Shown piece by piece: positions 45,217 through 47,498 of a stretch of 47,498 nucleotides of DNA (the stretch's first letter is position 1; each line of letters starts with the position of its first letter). Made by a program: the position numbers and the translations under genes. Location: assembly GCA_938084055.1 (NCBI GenBank), contig CALKDK010000012.1, positions 1 to 47,498 on the forward strand, written 5' to 3'. This DNA is from an uncultured Luminiphilus sp. GTDB lineage: Bacteria > Pseudomonadota > Gammaproteobacteria > Pseudomonadales > Halieaceae. Under the pieces are notes generated by a model that was given only the letters and a program-made list of their open reading frames with translations, ran no database searches and was not told the origin of the DNA.

Positions 45217-45610
45217 GCTTGTGACACGATTGTTAACAGACCGAGTTTCATCCACAGGGTTAACCATCCACAGAACCTGTGGATAATTTGGTGGGTAATT
45301 TGTTCAAGCGATGCAAAAAGCCAACAGCCATAGGCGTGAAGTCAAATTGGTTAAATTTTAACCAATAGCAAAAAATACATTAATAACAGTTACTTAGAAT
45401 GCCTTTCTTGAGCTTAACTGTGGGTTCGGAGCGTAACTGGCGCTCTTGGGCGGTCACCAGACCTCGTGTGCATAAAGCTATTTTGGCGTCAAGCACAAAA
45501 GCTAAATTAGCGGCGCTTATTTTAAGAATTTTTGTCGCATATTTATTAAGATTTTATGAAAACGGTCACACTAATCGCCGGTGCAGGCTTTAAATTGCTG
45601 GCCGAATTTG
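45217..45610. other. AT-rich intergenic region with DnaA boxes and a long palindrome
   Basis: No gene is recognised in this 394 bp. DnaA-type boxes: TGTGGATAA at 45278-45286 (perfect, reverse), TGTGCATAA at 45467-45475 (fits TTATNCACA, reverse), TCATCCACA at 45248-45256 (one mismatch) and CCATCCACA at 45264-45272 (two mismatches). A perfect 21-bp palindrome lies at 45346-45366. Two AT-rich blocks (about 45341-45400 and 45481-45560) contrast with the GC-rich surroundings. It could be an origin-like or DnaA-titrating site, or a complex promoter. Confidence 0.55.
45346..45366. repeat. Perfect 21-bp palindrome
   Basis: Arms ATTGGTTAAA (45346-45355) and TTTAACCAAT (45357-45366) are exact reverse complements around one T. 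It lies in AT-rich DNA between the DnaA-box clusters. No T-run follows, so it is not a terminator; it looks like a protein-binding site. Confidence 0.7.
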
Positions 45611-45967
45611 CTAGATGCCCCGGTAGGTGCAACCGACCGTGCAGGTTTCCCGGATTTCCACCGAGTCCAGTTCTGGCAGGCTGGGTTTAAGATGATCCCA
45701 GATCCATTTCGCCAGGAGTTCGCTGGTGGGATTTTCGAGACCGGGAACTTCGTTGAGATAATGATGGTCGAGTTGCTCTAGCAGGGGCGCAAATGCGTCC
45801 TTGATATCGTCGAAGTCCATCAGCCAGCCAGTCGCAGGGTCCACCTCGCCCGAAACGGTGAGTCGGACCAGAAAGGAGTGCCCGTGCAAACGAGCGCATT
45901 TGTGGCCTTCGGGGACGTTGGGCAGCCGGTGCGCTGCCTCAAATCTGAAGTCTTTGTATAATTCCAT
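45611..45967 (-). CDS. queD: 6-carboxy-5,6,7,8-tetrahydropterin synthase QueD
   Basis: A 118-residue enzyme of queuosine synthesis, turning dihydroneopterin triphosphate into 6-carboxytetrahydropterin, the second step toward the modified wobble base of GUN tRNAs. Zinc His residues are in FEAAHRLP and LHGHSF, catalytic Cys in [11 protein letters not shown], and [23 protein letters not shown] and [13 protein letters not shown] are typical. The start is ATG 45967 ([13 protein letters not shown]) after a GGTGG sequence; a longer frame to 46090 would cover the tRNA promoter and lacks family similarity. No preQ1 riboswitch was recognised. Confidence 0.94.
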   Translation of the reverse strand: MELYKDFRFEAAHRLPNVPEGHKCARLHGHSFLVRLTVSGEVDPATGWLMDFDDIKDAFAPLLEQLDHHYLNEVPGLENPTSELLAKWIWDHLKPSLPELDSVEIRETCTVGCTYRGI

Positions 45968-46089
45968 GGTGCCACCGAGTTCGTGAGAGAGCCGCCTTGG
46001 CGCATGGGCAGGTCCAATTTTGAGTGCCGCAGGCGGTGCGGCGGGAGTGTACACCCATAAACAGACTTTTGGAAAAATCGCGCTAAACA

Positions 46090-46117
46090 TTGACAGTGCG
46101 GGTGCCGCACTTATAAT
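46090..46117 (+). promoter_or_regulatory. Consensus sigma70 promoter of the tRNA-Val/tRNA-Asp operon
   Basis: Perfect -35 TTGACA (46090-46095) and perfect -10 TATAAT (46112-46117) with a 16-bp spacer, followed by the GC-rich discriminator GCGCCGC. The predicted start is near 46124, ten bases before tRNA-Val. It is divergent from queD. The GC discriminator suggests stringent (ppGpp) control. Confidence 0.88.
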
Positions 46118-46133
46118 GCGCCGCTCTGGTTTG

Positions 46134-46209
46134 GGGTGATTAGCTCAGCTGGGAGAGCATCTGCCTTACAAGCAGAGGGTCGGCGGTTCGATCCCGTCAT
46201 CACCCACCA
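46134..46209 (+). tRNA. tRNA-Val (anticodon TAC)
   Basis: A 76-nt cloverleaf. Acceptor GGGTGAT (46134-46140) pairs with ATCACCC (46199-46205). The anticodon stem TCTGC/GCAGA holds loop CTTACAA, giving anticodon TAC for GUA/GUG. The T-loop is TTCGATC and CCA is encoded at 46207-46209. First gene of a two-tRNA operon. Confidence 0.97.
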
Positions 46210-46261
46210 ACTCCCTTGGGGAGGTTGACCAGACGCAACCGGCACTTGGTGTCGTCTACCT

Positions 46262-46338
46262 GGAGCGGTAGTTCAGTTGGTTAGAATACCGGCCTGTCAC
46301 GCCGGGGGTCGCGGGTTCGAGTCCCGTCCGCTCCGCCA
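46262..46338 (+). tRNA. tRNA-Asp (anticodon GTC)
   Basis: A 77-nt cloverleaf. Acceptor GGAGCGG (46262-46268) pairs with CCGCTCC (46328-46334). The anticodon stem CCGGC/GCCGG holds loop CTGTCAC, giving anticodon GTC; discriminator G and encoded CCA (46336-46338). It lies 52 bp after tRNA-Val and shares its promoter. GTC is a queuosine target, so its neighbour queD acts on the same kind of tRNA. Confidence 0.97.
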
Positions 46339-46782
46339 TCTTTTCCAGACGCTACTTGCGGCTCCGAAACCCTTTGTTTCTCCAGCGGCGGCTAGCTACG
46401 CACATCTGTATTGGCTCCAACTACGCACATCAACTACGCACACTTGTTGTGCGAGCTGAGTGTGGTGAGTGTAGTCGCGCTTCCGCATTGAATCCCCCAA
46501 CCCAAGACCCCCAGGGGGGGGCCTGTTGCCTTCTGCCGCTCGCGTGGGGTGCTCCCTCCGCTTGCAAAGAGGAGTTTTCGAGAGCTGAGCAGCCCCGTTA
46601 GCGCATCGTGGGGCTTGGCGCGTTCAGCATATAACTTGGCGTGATCGGCACAGCAGCCTATTGATCCAGTCCCCAAACTCACTTCCTCTCTAGGGTTGCA
46701 TTGCCGTATCCAGCATCAGCGTGAGTCAGTGGCTCTCTATTGCCCTTGGGCACCTCTTTCTTCAGATGACATGGAGTCAGCT
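46339..46782. other. Intergenic region downstream of tRNA-Asp with a short repeat triplet
   Basis: No gene is recognised in 444 bp. The motif CTACGCACA occurs three times: 46396, 46421 and 46434. Homopolymer runs of C and G appear around 46495-46520. There is no clear terminator for the tRNA operon and no convincing promoter for the next gene. Its loose composition and the tRNA 3' end on the left would fit an integration boundary, but no duplicated tRNA end is seen. Confidence 0.4.
46396..46443 (+). repeat. Three copies of CTACGCACA
   Basis: CTACGCACATC at 46396-46406 and 46421-46431, and CTACGCACAC at 46434-46443. Spacing is 25 and 13 bp. Possibly a decayed minisatellite or a protein-binding cluster between tRNA-Asp and the LRR/FIMAH gene. 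Confidence 0.6.
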
Positions 46783-47498
46783 ATGAAGCGTATAAACGCA
46801 CTCGCGGTACTTGGATTCACCTTGTTTATTTCGATGATGGTCTCTGCTCAGGCTCAGGCTCAGGCTTTTGATGCCGATGGTTTGAGTTATAGCGTTACCG
46901 ACACGGTTGCGAATACTGTCGAAGTAAAGGGTCGCGAACCGGGCAATACCGAGACGGACATCACCATTCCAGACAGTGTGATTCCAGACAGTTTTTTCGA
47001 CAACAACGTGACTTACAGCGTGACGACCATTGGGATTGATGCTTTCGGCAGCAACGCCCTCACCAGCGTGACTTTTAATGGTGAGTATTCGGAGAGTATA
47101 AGCAACCGTAGCTTTCGGGATGCTTTCGCCGAGCCTTACCCCGAGTTTCCATTTTACGCCTGCCCGTCTCCATCTTGGGATGGCGTACTGCTTGAAGTGG
47201 CGGGAGGGATCTTCTACATGGTGGAACAAACCCCTGAGGCTTGCCCCATTGTTGACCCCGTTGCGCTCGTTGCAGACCTCAGTGAAGTCGTTGAAGGCCT
47301 CAACACCAAACAAGGCATCTCCAACTCGCTGGACGCCAAACTGGATGTTGTTAAAGGCGCACTGAGTGACTTGAATGGGAACAACGACGTGGCGGCTCTG
47401 AACGCCATGTACGCGTTCTGTTACAACACTCAGGCGCAGTCGGGTAAGCAACTGGAGACAGCCGACGCTGATGCCCTGATCGCCAAGGCTGACGCCAT
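46783..47498 (+). CDS. Secreted LRR_5/BspA-like protein with FIMAH-like domain (3' partial)
   Basis: An open frame of 238 codons running past the window end. ATG 46783 has GGAG six bases upstream. A signal peptide (MKRINALAVLGFTLFISMMVSAQAQAQA) is followed by an LRR_5-type stretch, TDITIPDSVIPDSFFDNNVTYSVTTIGIDAFGSNALTSVTFNG. After a Cys-containing segment (YACPSPSWDGVLLEV... TPEACPIVDP) comes ISNSLDAKLDVVKGALSDLNGNNDVAALNAMYAFCYNTQAQSGKQLETADADALIAKADA, which resembles the FIMAH domain found in secreted bacterial proteins. The AQAQAQ stretch comes from a GCTCAG repeat. Likely exported and extracellular or surface-associated; function unknown. What follows is not visible. Confidence 0.8.
   Translation, partial: MKRINALAVLGFTLFISMMVSAQAQAQAFDADGLSYSVTDTVANTVEVKGREPGNTETDITIPDSVIPDSFFDNNVTYSVTTIGIDAFGSNALTSVTFNGEYSESISNRSFRDAFAEPYPEFPFYACPSPSWDGVLLEVAGGIFYMVEQTPEACPIVDPVALVADLSEVVEGLNTKQGISNSLDAKLDVVKGALSDLNGNNDVAALNAMYAFCYNTQAQSGKQLETADADALIAKADA

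Noticed and set aside
45266..45284. Inverted repeat after the hydrolase gene as a terminator
   Set aside because: The stem is moderate in GC and followed by AATTTGG; the arms are DnaA-box halves, which explains the symmetry better.
46277..46459. Plus-strand frame of 60 codons (MVRIPACHAGGRGFESRPLRH...)
   Set aside because: It is the tRNA-Asp sequence translated; a common spurious call with no ribosome-binding site.
46855..47000. Short repeats GCTCAG and ATTCCAGACAGT as possible CRISPR or satellite
   Set aside because: They lie in the coding frame and simply encode AQAQAQ and the LRR IPDS repeats.
46777..47451. Minus-strand frame of 224 codons
   Set aside because: It is antisense to the plus-strand frame from 46783, which has a signal peptide, a ribosome-binding site and recognisable domains.

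Overview
The window looks like an ordinary chromosomal stretch of a marine gammaproteobacterium of moderately high GC. FabY, GltX, DusA, MnmC, a RibB with a degenerate C-terminal domain, TalB and HrpA closely resemble Pseudomonas/Cellvibrionales proteins. The mix with a PhoD phosphatase, a PpiC-HupE pair, MaoC/crotonase/thiolase enzymes and a DUF6268 barrel suggests an OM60/NOR5 (Halieaceae)-like organism. This placement is inference from remembered families, not from a search. I see no phage, insertion sequence or CRISPR array.

Layout. 1-7 kb: tail of an unknown gene, an M16C metallopeptidase, a glutaminyl cyclase translationally coupled to mnmC, a small unknown protein and a MaoC-type hydratase. 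7-15.6 kb: hrpA, mlaA, a response-regulator/PP2C phosphatase coupled to a STAS protein, then talB and dusA on the other strand. 15.7-22 kb: an outer-membrane barrel, Tat-exported PhoD, a large PAS histidine kinase and an SDR. 22-27 kb: a compact oppABC-(DF) peptide importer, all on the minus strand. 27-32 kb: gltX, a small membrane protein, tRNA-Ala with its own promoter and terminator, then a RIO1-type kinase directly followed by dbpA. 32-36.9 kb: a small unknown protein and a GAK-type CofD-like protein divergent around a CRP/Vfr-like site, a nitroreductase, and a thiolase-ribB pair. 37-43.5 kb: a GlxA/AraC regulator divergent from fabY with two direct repeats exactly 21 bp apart between them, a second nitroreductase, a dienoyl-CoA isomerase-like crotonase and a coupled PpiC/HupE pair. 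43.5-47.5 kb: an unknown lipoprotein, an alpha/beta hydrolase, a striking AT-rich intergenic region with DnaA boxes and a 21-bp palindrome, queD, a tRNA-Val/tRNA-Asp operon with a consensus promoter, and the start of a secreted LRR/FIMAH-domain protein that runs off the window.

Functional themes: RNA and ribosome metabolism (mnmC, hrpA, dusA, gltX, rio, dbpA, queD and three tRNAs); fatty-acid and CoA chemistry (fabY, thiolase, MaoC, crotonase); envelope maintenance (mlaA, barrel, lipoprotein, Opp, PpiC/HupE).

Most noteworthy for follow-up: the structured intergenic region 45217-45610; the RIO1-DbpA pair; the orphan GAK CofD protein under a CRP-like site; the pseudo-receiver phosphatase/STAS pair; and the 21-bp-spaced repeats in front of fabY. 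I did not find a clearly new multi-gene defence or biosynthetic system.
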